This document shows positions 9,441 to 19,808 of a DNA stretch of 34,080 nucleotides, in pieces. Numbering within the stretch: position 1 is the first letter of the stretch; every line of letters starts with the position of its first letter. The translations under genes and the position numbers were made by a program. Source of the DNA: Ilumatobacteraceae bacterium (lineage in GTDB: Bacteria > Actinomycetota > Acidimicrobiia > Acidimicrobiales > Ilumatobacteraceae); the NCBI GenBank assembly GCA_030727685.1, contig JANRBC010000042.1:1-34080 (forward strand), in the 5' to 3' direction. The notes beneath the pieces are model-generated. The model worked only from the letters and a program-made list of their open reading frames with translations, made no database searches and was not told where the DNA came from.

Positions 9441-10214
9441 CTAAGCGCTGTCACGCAAGCGTTTACGAGTTGCGACAAATCCAATCAATATCGCCACAAA
9501 ATACAACAGAGTCAACGGCAAGCCCAAAGCCATCAGAGTTATTGGGTCTCCACTCGGTGTGATGATCGCAGCCATGAAGAAAATTGCAACGATTGCTATG
9601 CGCCATTGCTTAATCAATGTTCGTGGTGTCAGAACACCTACCAGTTGCAAAAAGACAATCAAGAGCGGCGCGAGAAAGCCCACCCCAAAAGCCAAAATCA
9701 TCAAAATGACAAGACTGACGTATTTTGTAATTTGAAACGCTTGATTGACTTCAGTCCCCGACCAAGAGATTAAGAACTCGAGCGCACGTGACAGTGTCCA
9801 ATAGGCAAGACTGCAACCTCCTGCAAACAAAACAACCGAAGAGCCAATAAATGGAATTGTGTACTTCTTTTCTTTCTTATTTAAAGCAGGCACAATAAAC
9901 CGCCAAAGTTGCCAAAGCAGAACAGGAAGTGCGATCACCAAGCCGCCATATCCAGCAATTTTCATGCGAGCAGTAAGACCATCTAATGGCCCGAGAGCGA
10001 AAAGAGAACCATCACAATTGAAATCAGGGCGACTGGCACACAGATCTCGATAAGGCTTAGTCAGAAAACGCAAAACCGGATCATAAAAAGCGAGTATCGC
10101 TGCAGCACCCAATGCGACCGCAAGTATCGAGCGTATTAATCGCATCCTAAGTTCACTGAGGTGACCTGCCAGTGACATCGCGGTCGCTTCTGATTTAGAA
10201 GTTCTAAATGCCAT
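9441..10214 (-). CDS. tatC: Sec-independent protein translocase TatC
   Basis: 257 aa multi-pass membrane protein; MSLAGHLSELRMRLIRSILAV; FGVGFLAPLLIVFLQLVGVL; TPSGDPITLMALGLPLTLLYF. Confidence 0.96.
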   Translation of the reverse strand: MAFRTSKSEATAMSLAGHLSELRMRLIRSILAVALGAAAILAFYDPVLRFLTKPYRDLCASRPDFNCDGSLFALGPLDGLTARMKIAGYGGLVIALPVLLWQLWRFIVPALNKKEKKYTIPFIGSSVVLFAGGCSLAYWTLSRALEFLISWSGTEVNQAFQITKYVSLVILMILAFGVGFLAPLLIVFLQLVGVLTPRTLIKQWRIAIVAIFFMAAIITPSGDPITLMALGLPLTLLYFVAILIGFVATRKRLRDSA

Positions 10215-10681
10215 TAAGAAACATCATCTAGCGAACTCTCGCCTTTCAACTCTTCGACACCAGTTGAACTCAAATTTGCTGATTGCTCATCGGGCTTCTG
10301 ATCGCTCTCGCTGACGGTTAGTGGTTCTTCTGCGGCGTCATCCCCGTCGTATAAGACAATAGGTAACTCAGGCGACTCTGATTCATTCGGGGTGTATGGC
10401 ACAAAACTTGGTGTGACAATCTCTTTGGCCGCACTTTGAAACTGGTCGGAAGTGTCGTTGAACAGCGCCTTCATTGAATTCGTCGTATTCATCATTTCTT
10501 TAAGCGGTTCATCCATGACTTTACGCAAGTCAGTTTGCACACCAGATGACATCCGCTTCAGTTCGCCATAGAGGCGACCTACTCGCCTGATTGCATCTGG
10601 CAACTTCTCTGGTCCAAGCACAACCAGACCGATAATCAGCAAGAACATAATCTCGCTTCCGGTCAGATTAAACATGTCCAA
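10214..10681 (-). CDS. Twin-arginine translocase TatA/TatB family protein
   Basis: N-terminal TM plus LVVLGPEKLPDAIRRVGRLYGELKRM; 1-nt overlap with tatC. Confidence 0.9.
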   Translation of the reverse strand: MDMFNLTGSEIMFLLIIGLVVLGPEKLPDAIRRVGRLYGELKRMSSGVQTDLRKVMDEPLKEMMNTTNSMKALFNDTSDQFQSAAKEIVTPSFVPYTPNESESPELPIVLYDGDDAAEEPLTVSESDQKPDEQSANLSSTGVEELKGESSLDDVS

Positions 10682-10714
10682 AGTCTAGGAGAAGTCGTCT
10701 CCTATCATCAGAGT

Positions 10715-11446
10715 GTGCAACAGCGACTTCCTTCGCTTTACCGACAACCGATTTTGTTCGCCCATCGTGGCGCAAGTGCGCATGCACAAGAAAACACATC
10801 CGACGCATTTCGTCTTGCGCTCAAACTCGGTGCAACTGGACTTGAAACCGATTGCTGGGTTACTAAAGACTTGCAAGTAGTCATAGACCACGATGGTTTT
10901 GTCAAACGTCGGGTACCTATTCGCTTTCGCAAGACAAAAATTGCCGATGTCAACGCCAATGAACTAGATGATCAGATTCCTAACTTTGTTGAACTGTTAG
11001 AAATTTCGTCACCGATCACACCAGTATCGGTCGACATCTGTGACCCCTCAGCGATGACCCTAATTGACAAGTTAGTTAGCGACACCAACTCGAAGCAAGA
11101 TATCTACATCTGTCACCCCGATATCGAACTCTTGAGTTCCTGGAAGAAAGCATTTCCATTTTTTAAATACGTCAATTCAATTCGCTTGAGCAAAATATAC
11201 GAAGGCCCCGAGCGTCGCTGTGCCAACCTGGCAAAAAATGGAATCGATGTTTTAAATATGCATCACACTGACTGGAATGGCGGTCTTGTCGCTCTGGCTC
11301 ATCGTTTCAATGTCGCCGCATTCAGCTGGGATCTGCAGCACAGCGAACAAATAGTCTCGGCACTGTTGATGGGCGTAGATGCCGTCTATAGCGATTGGCC
11401 AGATCGAATGAGTGACGCAAGTCGCCGGGTGTTCGACACAGCCTGA
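10715..11446 (+). CDS. Glycerophosphodiester phosphodiesterase family protein
   Basis: FAHRGASAHAQENTSDAFRLALKLGATGLETDCWVTKDLQVVIDHDG: HRG...ENT and E-x-D...DHD catalytic motifs; GTG start. Confidence 0.88.
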   Translation: MQQRLPSLYRQPILFAHRGASAHAQENTSDAFRLALKLGATGLETDCWVTKDLQVVIDHDGFVKRRVPIRFRKTKIADVNANELDDQIPNFVELLEISSPITPVSVDICDPSAMTLIDKLVSDTNSKQDIYICHPDIELLSSWKKAFPFFKYVNSIRLSKIYEGPERRCANLAKNGIDVLNMHHTDWNGGLVALAHRFNVAAFSWDLQHSEQIVSALLMGVDAVYSDWPDRMSDASRRVFDTA

Positions 11447-11449
11447 GAA

Positions 11450-12046
11450 TTACAACCGCGACCAAGAGTTTGGTGGCCAGATGATCACAAAAGCCTGACC
11501 GATTACAAAGTCTTTCTTTATGGCGCCGAACATTCGACTATCAAACGACTGAGGTCGATTGTCGCCGACAAGAAAAACTTCGTCATCTTCAATTGTTATT
11601 GCATCCATATTGACTACTCCGCATCGATCTGAAAGATTCGTCAGACTTTTATCTCGGCTCGGCAGATATGGCTCTTCAAGTTTTGTACCGTCGATATAAA
11701 TGACGCAATCACGAATTTCAATCGATTCTCCTCCGAGACCGATGACTCGCTTGATCAGGTCGTCATGTTCAATCTGGTTTCCATTCATCGTTGCGCGATC
11801 AAAGACGACAACGTCTCCGCGGTCAATTTCGCCGACCTCGTAGGCCAATTTGCTCACGAGCACCCGATCATCGCTGAACATCGTGGTTTCCATGCTTGGT
11901 CCCGAAATATAAAACTGTTGCAATAAAAACAATCGAACCAACAGTGCAACGATCAAGGCAACAGCAATGACCACAATCCACTCAATAACTTGCCTTAAGA
12001 AAAGAGAGGGTTTCTTCGCCGGTGGCCCTAATCCTGTGTCAGACAC
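11450..12046 (-). CDS. lepB: Signal peptidase I
   Basis: N-terminal TM; YISGPSMETTMFSDDRVLVSKLAY (catalytic Ser), DLIKRVIGLGGESIEI (Lys region), EVFLVGDNRPQSFDSRMFG. Confidence 0.95.
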   Translation of the reverse strand: MSDTGLGPPAKKPSLFLRQVIEWIVVIAVALIVALLVRLFLLQQFYISGPSMETTMFSDDRVLVSKLAYEVGEIDRGDVVVFDRATMNGNQIEHDDLIKRVIGLGGESIEIRDCVIYIDGTKLEEPYLPSRDKSLTNLSDRCGVVNMDAITIEDDEVFLVGDNRPQSFDSRMFGAIKKDFVIGQAFVIIWPPNSWSRL

Positions 12047-12075
12047 TCACCCATAGTAGTGCTCTGAAAATATTT

Positions 12076-13440
12076 TTATAACGACGCAATCAATTTGTCG
12101 ACGCGTTCATCGCGGTGCTTGAACGGGTCTTTGCATAGAACAGTTCGTTGGGCTTGGTCATTGAGTTTCAAGTGAACCCAATCCACCGTGTAGTCGCGCT
12201 TTTTTTCTTTCGCCCGCTTAATAAAGTCTCCGCGCAGTTTTGCGCGGGTTGTCTGAGGTGCCAAGACTCGCGCGGTTTCAATCTCTTCGTCGTTGCAAAT
12301 CCGATTGACAAGGCCGTTGTGCTCTAATTTGTAAAACAGGCCTCTATCTCGGCAGATGTCGTGATATTGCAAGTCAACCAATTGCACCCTTGAATCGTCG
12401 AGGGCAAGCTCATGTCTGTTTCGAAATGCCTCTACAAGGTGATATTTGATCACCCAATCAACTTCTCGATTCAATTTAAGTGGATCGTTCTCGATTGTCG
12501 ATATGCAGTGCTCCCACATTTCGAGCGCTTTCATTTCAAGTGCGTCAAATCTTCCGGTGTCGGCATAGCGCAATGCCTTGTCGAGTATCTCTCGTTGAAT
12601 ATCGAGTGCCGAGAGTTCGCGGCCAGAGGCGAGTCGAATCTTGCGTCGGCATGTGATGTCATGGCTAATCTCGCGTATCGCTCGAGTTTGATTTTCGAGT
12701 GTCAGATCTCGAAGTATGCACGACTCATCTTCCATCATTTTCAGTAGACAAGCAGTCGAACCAACCTTTACGAAGTTTGTATATTCACTCATGTTTGAGT
12801 CACCGACGATCACGTGTAGTCGGCGATACTTCTCGGCGTCTGCGTGTGGTTCATCTCGAGTATTGATGATTGGTCGACTACGGGTTGTCGCTGAACTCAG
12901 ACCCTCCCAAATGTGCTCAGCGCGCTGAGCAATCGAGAAGATCGGGCCGCGAGCAGTTTGCAAAATCTTGCCTGCACCGGTGAAAATCTGTCGTGTAACA
13001 AGAAAAGGTATTAGAACTTCAGAATATTTCTCAATTTCATCACTTCGCGAGGTTAAATAATTCTCGTGGCACCCGTAGCTATTGCCCGCCGAATCGGTGT
13101 TGTTTTTGAATAGATATATAGTTCCACGAATACCTTCGTCACGCAGTCGTTGCTCAGCACCAATCAACAACTCTTCAAGAATGCGCTCGCCCGCCTTGTC
13201 GTGCACAACGACTTCATGGATTGAATCGCACTCAGGTGTTGCATATTCTGGGTGCGAACCGACGTCTAAATAAAGTCGTGCACCATTTTCAAGAAATACA
13301 TTTGAACTACGCCCCCAACTGACAACTTTTCGAAATAGATATCGAGCGACTTCATCTGGGCTCAAGCGTCTTTGGCCTCTAAGCGTGCAAGTGACGCCGT
13401 ATTCGTTTTCTAGCCCAAAAATACGACGATCCATAGGCAA
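12076..13440 (-). CDS. pafA: Pup-protein ligase PafA
   Basis: 454 aa; [64 protein letters not shown]; lies downstream of prcA. Confidence 0.96.
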   Translation of the reverse strand: MPMDRRIFGLENEYGVTCTLRGQRRLSPDEVARYLFRKVVSWGRSSNVFLENGARLYLDVGSHPEYATPECDSIHEVVVHDKAGERILEELLIGAEQRLRDEGIRGTIYLFKNNTDSAGNSYGCHENYLTSRSDEIEKYSEVLIPFLVTRQIFTGAGKILQTARGPIFSIAQRAEHIWEGLSSATTRSRPIINTRDEPHADAEKYRRLHVIVGDSNMSEYTNFVKVGSTACLLKMMEDESCILRDLTLENQTRAIREISHDITCRRKIRLASGRELSALDIQREILDKALRYADTGRFDALEMKALEMWEHCISTIENDPLKLNREVDWVIKYHLVEAFRNRHELALDDSRVQLVDLQYHDICRDRGLFYKLEHNGLVNRICNDEEIETARVLAPQTTRAKLRGDFIKRAKEKKRDYTVDWVHLKLNDQAQRTVLCKDPFKHRDERVDKLIASL

Positions 13441-13491
13441 AACCTAGTCATTACAAATTGGCAAAACGAATCGGATTAATCGCCGCAGTTC

Positions 13492-14169
13492 TCAGCCTAA
13501 AAGAGCTTGTACTTCTGAATCCTCAATACGTTTAAAACAGCGTCTGCGACCATTGCGCTCGAGCAACGCGACTTCAAGATCTTCATGCGACAACTTGCGA
13601 TCCGATCCTGCCAATACCGAGGTTGCAATCTTGACTATTTCGTTCAACGCTAGGTCTGGTTTGAAAGCCGATTTAAGTCTTGTTGCGACAGCATCACTGT
13701 CTCCGCCGAGTACACAATAATTGTGCTCGTCGAGCACCGTTCCGTCGTAGAGAACATGAAACAGACGATCACTTGACTTATCTGTGCCTATCTCGGCGAC
13801 CAACAACTCAACTTCCATGGGCTTTGGCGCCTCGCTAAACATTTGACTCAAAATCTGCGAATATTGATTCGCCAAACTTCTCGCATCTACGTCTTGCCGC
13901 GAAAATTGATATCCCTTTAAGTCGGCGGCGCGCACACCAGCGACTCGCAGTTGGTCAAACTCGTTATATTTGCCAACACCTGCAAAAGCAATTCGATCGT
14001 AAATCTCACTTATCTTGTGCAATGTCGTCGATGGATTCTCCGAAATAATCGCAATGCCATCTTGGTATTGCAGCGCAACAAGGGCACGACCACGTGCGAT
14101 ACCTTTACGAGCGTAATCCGCCCGATCTTTCATGAGTTGTTCTGGTGGAACGTAGTACGGCATGCTCAT
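13492..14169 (-). CDS. prcA: Proteasome alpha subunit
   Basis: MPYYVPPEQLMKDRADYARKGIARGRALVALQYQDGIAIISENPSTTLHKISEIYDRIAFAGVGKYNEFDQLR is characteristic of actinobacterial PrcA. Confidence 0.97.
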   Translation of the reverse strand: MSMPYYVPPEQLMKDRADYARKGIARGRALVALQYQDGIAIISENPSTTLHKISEIYDRIAFAGVGKYNEFDQLRVAGVRAADLKGYQFSRQDVDARSLANQYSQILSQMFSEAPKPMEVELLVAEIGTDKSSDRLFHVLYDGTVLDEHNYCVLGGDSDAVATRLKSAFKPDLALNEIVKIATSVLAGSDRKLSHEDLEVALLERNGRRRCFKRIEDSEVQALLG

Positions 14170-14951
14170 CGCAAACCAACCTCATTTGTAATCTCTTTAT
14201 AAATTTCTGCCAAGGCTGTGTCGTCGACCGCGAGCCAGCCATTTTTGGTAATCGATGCGACCACCGGATAGATGCCGCGCAACGAGTCTGGACCGCCAGT
14301 TGCAGAGTCTGCATCGGAGGCTTCCCATAGGGCGCGGGCACAGAGTTTGATTGCATCATTTGCAGATAGATCACGTCGCCACGCAACTCTCATAACTGTG
14401 CTGGCATGAAGCATGCCCGAACCGGTGGCTACAAAATCTCTTTCTTCATAACGACCACCGGTGACGTCGTAGTCCCACAGGCGTCCAGAGTCAGAAAGCG
14501 AATCAAACCCTGCAAAAATCGGCACTACGACCATGCCTTGCATGGCGGCCGGAAGATTGCTGCGAACAAACATCGACAATTGATTTGCCTTGCCCTCTAA
14601 AGAAAGCGTTTGGCCTTCAACTTTTTCATAATGTTCAAGTTGAAGTTGAAAGAGTTTTATCATCTCCATTGCTGGTCCTGCAGCACCGGCGATAGCAACA
14701 CCGCTGAATTCGTCAGCCTGGACAACTTTCTCCATGCTGCGGTGGCTAATCAAATTTCCGGAAGTTGCACGACGATCGCCGGCCATAACGACCCCACCAG
14801 CAAAACGCATCGCCACACATGTCGTCGCGTGTGGAATTGTCAGATCGTTAGTATCTGACTGCGCCGCAAACGGCGACATTCCGACTCGCTTAAGCAATTC
14901 TCCAAAATTTGCGCCAGGATCAGAACCGGCTGCGAACATCGGCATTGACAT
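14166..14951 (-). CDS. prcB: Proteasome beta subunit (with N-terminal propeptide)
   Basis: Propeptide then A|TTCVAMRFAGGVVMAGDRRATSGNLISHRSMEKV; SATGGPDSLRGIYPVV; 4-nt ATGA overlap with prcA. Confidence 0.97.
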   Translation of the reverse strand: MSMPMFAAGSDPGANFGELLKRVGMSPFAAQSDTNDLTIPHATTCVAMRFAGGVVMAGDRRATSGNLISHRSMEKVVQADEFSGVAIAGAAGPAMEMIKLFQLQLEHYEKVEGQTLSLEGKANQLSMFVRSNLPAAMQGMVVVPIFAGFDSLSDSGRLWDYDVTGGRYEERDFVATGSGMLHASTVMRVAWRRDLSANDAIKLCARALWEASDADSATGGPDSLRGIYPVVASITKNGWLAVDDTALAEIYKEITNEVGLR

Positions 14952-14966
14952 ATTTTTAGGATACGG

Positions 14967-15161
14967 CTACTCGCCGCCCTTTTGCACGTAGCTCTTAACA
15001 AAGTCTTCAGCGTTGGTCTCGAGTACTTCGTCAATCTCATCGAGCAGGTCGTCGAGGTCTGCTTTCAACTTTTCGCCCTTTGAAGAAACTTTGGCTTCAA
15101 CTGCGTCTTCTGTGCTTGCCCGCTCTTTGGAATTTTTTTGCTTCCGAATTTTTTCAGCCAT
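14967..15161 (-). CDS. pup: Prokaryotic ubiquitin-like protein Pup, C-terminus GGE
   Basis: 64 aa; [28 protein letters not shown]; located between dop and prcB. Confidence 0.97.
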   Translation of the reverse strand: MAEKIRKQKNSKERASTEDAVEAKVSSKGEKLKADLDDLLDEIDEVLETNAEDFVKSYVQKGGE

Positions 15162-15221
15162 AGTCGCACCATAGCCAATTCTTAAAGATTTGTAAAACTA
15201 CAGCGACGTGACAAAAGGCTT

Positions 15222-16739
15222 TTAGTTAGTGGGCTTAAAACTTGAAATTGATACCTGGTCGCCGAGTGCGGCAACCAGTTCTGCAGGTGTCGAACTTTGA
15301 GCAATAAGATTCTCGGTCATTTGGCGTGTGCCCCGTAGTGGCTCCATCATCGGCACTCGGCGTAGCGGTTCTCGCCCGATGTCGAACACGATGCTGTCCC
15401 AATTGGCGGCAACCACATCTGTCGGCCATTTCTTCAAGCACATACCTCTGAAATATGCACGCGTGGTGTCAGGAGGTGTTATTGTGGCCAAAAGCGCATC
15501 TTCTACGTTGATCATCGTCTCTAGGTTGGCGCGCAACGCGAGACATTTGTCGGCACGCATATCGTGATATTGCAGATCTATCGCTTTTAATCTCGAATCA
15601 GTTGGTTGGAGATTGTGTCGCTCTGACATGCCGTCAACAATTCGTTTCTTTGCTACCCAATCAATGACATGACGCATCGACATGGGGTCTTCTTTTAGAC
15701 CTTCAATAACCTCACGCCACCGGCGCAGAATCAATTTGCCATCCTCTTCGCCAACGCTTTCGAGCCCAAATTTCTGTGCGTATCTCTCTGCTCGCTCGCA
15801 CAGAGCATCTTGAAGTTCTAGAGCCGTAAAAATTTTGCCAGAGTCAAGGAGCACTTTTTGGCGAAGGGTTGGATCGTGGCTTATATGCCGTATCGCCGCC
15901 ACGGGTGTTGCAAGCACCAAAGAACTATCTAGTTGTGCGTCTTCGATCATCGCCAGCAATATCGCCGTAGTTCCTAGTTTCAGAAATGTCGCGACTTCGC
16001 TCATATTCGCATCGCCGACAATTACATGCAAACGGCGATATTTCATCGGGTCGCAGTGGGGCTCATCTCGCGTGTTAATTATCGGCCGTTTGAGCGTTGT
16101 CTCGAGACCAATTTCTTCTTCGAAAAAATCTGCTCGTTGTGAAAGTTGGAAAGCCACCGAAGAAGACGGCATGCCTTCGAATTCGCTTCCGACCTTGCCT
16201 GCCCCGCAGAAAACCTGACGCGTAACGAAATGGGTCGTGATCAACGCTGCCAATTCACCGAATGGTGTCGAACGACTAACTAAGTAGTTCTCGTGGCATC
16301 CATAGCTGTTTCCTTTTCCGTCTGAGTTGTTTTTATATGCAACTAGCTCAGCCCCCGCGGGCAACACACGCTTGGCTGCATCCATACTTTGACGCACGAT
16401 TTCTTCACCGGCTCTATCGAACAACACTGCTTCACTGGCAGTGCGGCACTCAGGTGTCGAGACTTCTGGATGCGCATGGTCTACGTAATACCTGGCCCCA
16501 TTCGTCAGCACTGTATTGACCATGTTCATTTCGATATCTTGCGGAAACACATCATCAAGACTGAAGCCACGAGCGTCCGAACCTGGTCTCTCGGCGTCGA
16601 AATCCCAACCGATTGTGCCGTCGAATCGACTGACATAAGAATTAATCAGTAACGACGATGACGTAACAGGACTTGAGTCGACGCCAGTTGCAATTATTCC
16701 GTATTCGGTCTCAATTCCAAGAACTTTGGCGATGCTCAT
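15222..16739 (-). CDS. dop: Deamidase/depupylase of Pup (Dop)
   Basis: 505 aa; [55 protein letters not shown]; PafA paralogue in the proteasome locus. Confidence 0.96.
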   Translation of the reverse strand: MSIAKVLGIETEYGIIATGVDSSPVTSSSLLINSYVSRFDGTIGWDFDAERPGSDARGFSLDDVFPQDIEMNMVNTVLTNGARYYVDHAHPEVSTPECRTASEAVLFDRAGEEIVRQSMDAAKRVLPAGAELVAYKNNSDGKGNSYGCHENYLVSRSTPFGELAALITTHFVTRQVFCGAGKVGSEFEGMPSSSVAFQLSQRADFFEEEIGLETTLKRPIINTRDEPHCDPMKYRRLHVIVGDANMSEVATFLKLGTTAILLAMIEDAQLDSSLVLATPVAAIRHISHDPTLRQKVLLDSGKIFTALELQDALCERAERYAQKFGLESVGEEDGKLILRRWREVIEGLKEDPMSMRHVIDWVAKKRIVDGMSERHNLQPTDSRLKAIDLQYHDMRADKCLALRANLETMINVEDALLATITPPDTTRAYFRGMCLKKWPTDVVAANWDSIVFDIGREPLRRVPMMEPLRGTRQMTENLIAQSSTPAELVAALGDQVSISSFKPTN

Positions 16740-16748
16740 AACAGCGGT

Positions 16749-18425
16749 CTAGAGGTATTGGCCCGTGGCGGTCTTTTCAATTGCTCGCCCACCGCTATTT
16801 GATTCTGAGGTGTCGCGCACGAGAGTGCGAATAAACACAATTCTCTCGCCTTTCTTGCCTGAGATTTTTGCCCAGTCGTCAGGGTTGGTTGTATTTGGCA
16901 GATCTTCGTGTTCTTTGAACTCTTGTCGAATCGACATTTTGAGATCTTCAAGATTGATTCCGCGTTCGCCACTTGCGATCAAGCGTTTGATGGCAAGTTT
17001 CTTTGCACGCCGAACGATGTTTTCAATCATCGCCCCTGAAGAAAAATCTTTGAAGTACATCACGTCACGATCACCATTTTGATAGGTGACTTCCAAGAAG
17101 CGATTCTCATCGTCTTGTCGATACATCTCGAGAACAGTTGCATCAATCATTTCTGAGATCGCAACATCAATTGAGCCACCGAACTGTTCTATGGTCAAAG
17201 AAGATATTGGTAACTCATTGGTCAAATATCGAGCGAATATCTGTCGTGCGGCCTTCTCATTAGGTCGATCAATTCGAATTTTGACATCCAGTCGACCAGG
17301 TCTGAGAATCGCCGGGTCGATCAAGTCTTCGCGATTTGTCGCACCGATCACGATTACGTTACGCAAACCTTCGACACCATCAATCTCGGCAAGAAGCTGC
17401 GGCACGATGGTCGATTCCATATCTGAAGAGATTCCGGTTCCGCGTGTTCTAAACATCGAGTCCATCTCGTCAAAAAAGACGATTACAGGCCAACCTTCTT
17501 CACTTTTTTCGCGTGCACGTTGAAACACCAGTCTGATCTGACGTTCGGTCTCGCCGACATATTTATTCAACAACTCTGGTCCTTTGATGTTGATGAAATA
17601 GCTTTTCGCTTTCTCGCCACCATTGGCAAGTGAAACCTTTTTAGCCAGGCTGTTTGCCACAGCCTTAGCAATCAGAGTTTTACCGCAGCCAGGAGGGCCA
17701 TAAAGAAGGATTCCTTTAGGGGCAGGCAGCTGATGCTCGGCAAACAAATCTCCGTATAAAAACGGCAACTCAACAGCGTCTGCGATTTGTTCAATCTGTG
17801 AGTCAAGCCCGCCAATATCTGCGTAACTGATGTCAGGCACTTCTTCAAGCAGCAGGTGCTCAACTTCTGGTTGGCTCAGACGCTCGAGAAGCAAGTTTGA
17901 CTTCGGGTCCATTCGAAGCAAATCTCCGCTTCTCAATAACGTGCCACGAATCGAGTCTGCCAATTCGCAAACTCGCTCGTCATCACCACGGCCAATCACA
18001 ACCGCTCGCACACCATCTTCGAGAACTTCTTTTAGGTGCACGACCTCGCCGATGGCCTCAGGTGTTCGAACTTTGACGACGTTAAAACTCTCATTAAGAA
18101 CAACCTCGGCGCCACGCTCGAGCCCGTCAATATTGATTTCGGGATGCACAGTGACTCGCATTTTTCGGCCACTCGTTAAAATGTCAACCGTTGAATCGTC
18201 GTTTTTTCCGACTATTACTCCGTAGCCGCTTGGAGGTTGAGTTAACTTTTCAACTTCGTCGCGAAGTGTTGCGATATGTTCACGTGATTCTCGCAACGTG
18301 TACGAGAGTTTTTCGTTTTGCGCAACGGCATGTGCCAACTGCCCCTTTATTTCGAGAAGTTTCTCTTCAAGTTGCCGCGCGCGTTCGCGAGCAACTTCTG
18401 GACTCGCATCTGCCTCTCGTGCCAT
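16749..18425 (-). CDS. mpa: Proteasome-associated AAA ATPase (Mpa/ARC)
   Basis: Coiled-coil N-terminus, [41 protein letters not shown]-terminal GQYL; likely ATG at 18425 ([13 protein letters not shown]) rather than the track start 18470. Confidence 0.96.
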   Translation of the reverse strand: MAREADASPEVARERARQLEEKLLEIKGQLAHAVAQNEKLSYTLRESREHIATLRDEVEKLTQPPSGYGVIVGKNDDSTVDILTSGRKMRVTVHPEINIDGLERGAEVVLNESFNVVKVRTPEAIGEVVHLKEVLEDGVRAVVIGRGDDERVCELADSIRGTLLRSGDLLRMDPKSNLLLERLSQPEVEHLLLEEVPDISYADIGGLDSQIEQIADAVELPFLYGDLFAEHQLPAPKGILLYGPPGCGKTLIAKAVANSLAKKVSLANGGEKAKSYFINIKGPELLNKYVGETERQIRLVFQRAREKSEEGWPVIVFFDEMDSMFRTRGTGISSDMESTIVPQLLAEIDGVEGLRNVIVIGATNREDLIDPAILRPGRLDVKIRIDRPNEKAARQIFARYLTNELPISSLTIEQFGGSIDVAISEMIDATVLEMYRQDDENRFLEVTYQNGDRDVMYFKDFSSGAMIENIVRRAKKLAIKRLIASGERGINLEDLKMSIRQEFKEHEDLPNTTNPDDWAKISGKKGERIVFIRTLVRDTSESNSGGRAIEKTATGQYL

Positions 18426-18572
18426 CGTGAAATCCGCCTTCCAACTGACAAGGCATACCGTATAGGTCAAACAGTGGTTTTGGAATACCGAGGATATACC
18501 TCAATCACGCTTGTTGCCGTGTAGCCTATTTTCGTTGCACTAGTGATTTTTATTTCGAGGAGACCCTGAGTT

Positions 18573-18818
18573 ATGAAAGTATGGATTGATCAAGATCTCT
18601 GCACAGGCGATGGACTTTGCGAAGAAATTGCGCCTGATGTTTTTACACTTCTTGATGACGGTTTGGCCTATGTCAAAGAAGGTTCGACAATCTATGCAAC
18701 CGCAAAGGGCAACGCTCAGGGCGCCGCTGGTGTAGCAAACTTCTCTGACGCGCAACTTGATGCAGTTGTTGAATCAGCCGAAGAATGCCCTGGTGAATGC
18801 ATCTTCATCGAACCGTAA
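18573..18818 (+). CDS. Small ferredoxin (single cluster)
   Basis: MKVWIDQDLCTGDGLCEEIAPDVF ... ESAEECPGECIFIEP; GAGGAG Shine-Dalgarno upstream. Confidence 0.92.
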   Translation: MKVWIDQDLCTGDGLCEEIAPDVFTLLDDGLAYVKEGSTIYATAKGNAQGAAGVANFSDAQLDAVVESAEECPGECIFIEP

Positions 18819-18821
18819 GTT

Positions 18822-19586
18822 TTAGTTTCCGACGAATCTAGCGCTAGTCAAAAAACCAGTGTGGGCAACCATGCGGTGGTCTGGTCGAACCGAGGTGCCT
18901 TCGATGTGCCAAGTTCGATGCAAGACTTCGAGCGTTCGGTGATCTAGCCAACCCGCGCCCAAAGTTTCGCGAGTTTTAACCGCCTGAGTGATGCTCGGCG
19001 AATATGCAACCAAGATTGCGCCACGTCTCAGTGATTTCTCAGCGTGCGGCACTACTTGCCAGGGCTCAGGTAAATCGAGAACCATACGATCAAATCCAAC
19101 TTCGTCGATACCGGCGTAAACATCCTTCACCGAAACTCGGTAACGACTAAGTGAGTCGGTGCCGAGAAACTCGCGAACGTTTGTCTGTGCACGATTTGCA
19201 AAATCATCGCGAATTTCGTAGCCGTCGATTATCGCGCCGTATCGCAACATTGTCATCGACAATGCGCCTGAACCCAAACCAGATTCAAAAACCTTGGCTC
19301 CTGGGTAGATGTCAGCCATCATGCAAATTGGCGCCAAATCTTTCGGATAAATAACTTGGGCGCCACGAGGCATCTGAATTACGAAGTCTTCTAGTGTCGG
19401 ACGCAACAAGATAAATTCAGCACCCTTTGTCGAACGCAAAACTGATCCTTCTTGAGTGCCCACGACGTCGCTGTGACTTAGAAATCCCGAATGGGTATGA
19501 AATTCGCCGTCAGTTTTAAGAGTGAACAAGTATCTTCGCTTTTTAGCGTCGATAAGCAACACTTTTTCTCCGTACGCGAACATCAA
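18822..19586 (-). CDS. trmI: tRNA (adenine-58-N1)-methyltransferase TrmI
   Basis: PRGAQVIYPKDLAPICMMADIYPGAKVFESGLGSGALSMTMLRYG; VLDLPEPWQVVPHAEKSLRRGAILVAYSPSITQ; conserved adjacency to mpa in actinobacteria. Confidence 0.92.
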   Translation of the reverse strand: MMFAYGEKVLLIDAKKRRYLFTLKTDGEFHTHSGFLSHSDVVGTQEGSVLRSTKGAEFILLRPTLEDFVIQMPRGAQVIYPKDLAPICMMADIYPGAKVFESGLGSGALSMTMLRYGAIIDGYEIRDDFANRAQTNVREFLGTDSLSRYRVSVKDVYAGIDEVGFDRMVLDLPEPWQVVPHAEKSLRRGAILVAYSPSITQAVKTRETLGAGWLDHRTLEVLHRTWHIEGTSVRPDHRMVAHTGFLTSARFVGN

Positions 19587-19595
19587 GTGTCCGAA

Positions 19596-19808
19596 CTATT
19601 CAGCAGACTCAGAATCTGAACCTGGCTTTGTCTTCTTGCCACTCTTGCGGCCAAGCAAAAACGACGAAATCATGGCCAGAGAAGATGCGCCGCCAATCAA
19701 GGCCTTTAGTTGAGTCGACTTGTTGCTGATTGAATCTTTAAGATCGTCTTGAAATTGCTCAAGACTCACTATCAACTCATCACGCGAGATTTTGTCTTCG
19801 TTACTCAT
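19596..19808 (-). CDS. Small hypothetical protein
   Basis: Likely start at 19808 (MSNEDKISRDELIVSL...), ATGA overlap with the upstream gene; hydrophobic segment GGASSLAMISSFLLGRKSGKK. Confidence 0.6.
   Translation of the reverse strand: MSNEDKISRDELIVSLEQFQDDLKDSISNKSTQLKALIGGASSLAMISSFLLGRKSGKKTKPGSDSESAE

Noticed and set aside
12076-16739. PafA and Dop as a recent duplication
   Set aside because: They are ancient paralogues normally found together in Pup-proteasome loci; not unusual.
16736-16972. 78-aa minus-strand ORF in another frame at the mpa 3' end
   Set aside because: Overlaps the well-supported mpa coding sequence in a different frame; no independent support.
18490-18502. GAGG-ATATA-CCTC inverted repeat in the mpa/ferredoxin divergent intergenic region
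   Set aside because: Only 4-bp arms with no further symmetry; expected by chance and not enough to call an operator.
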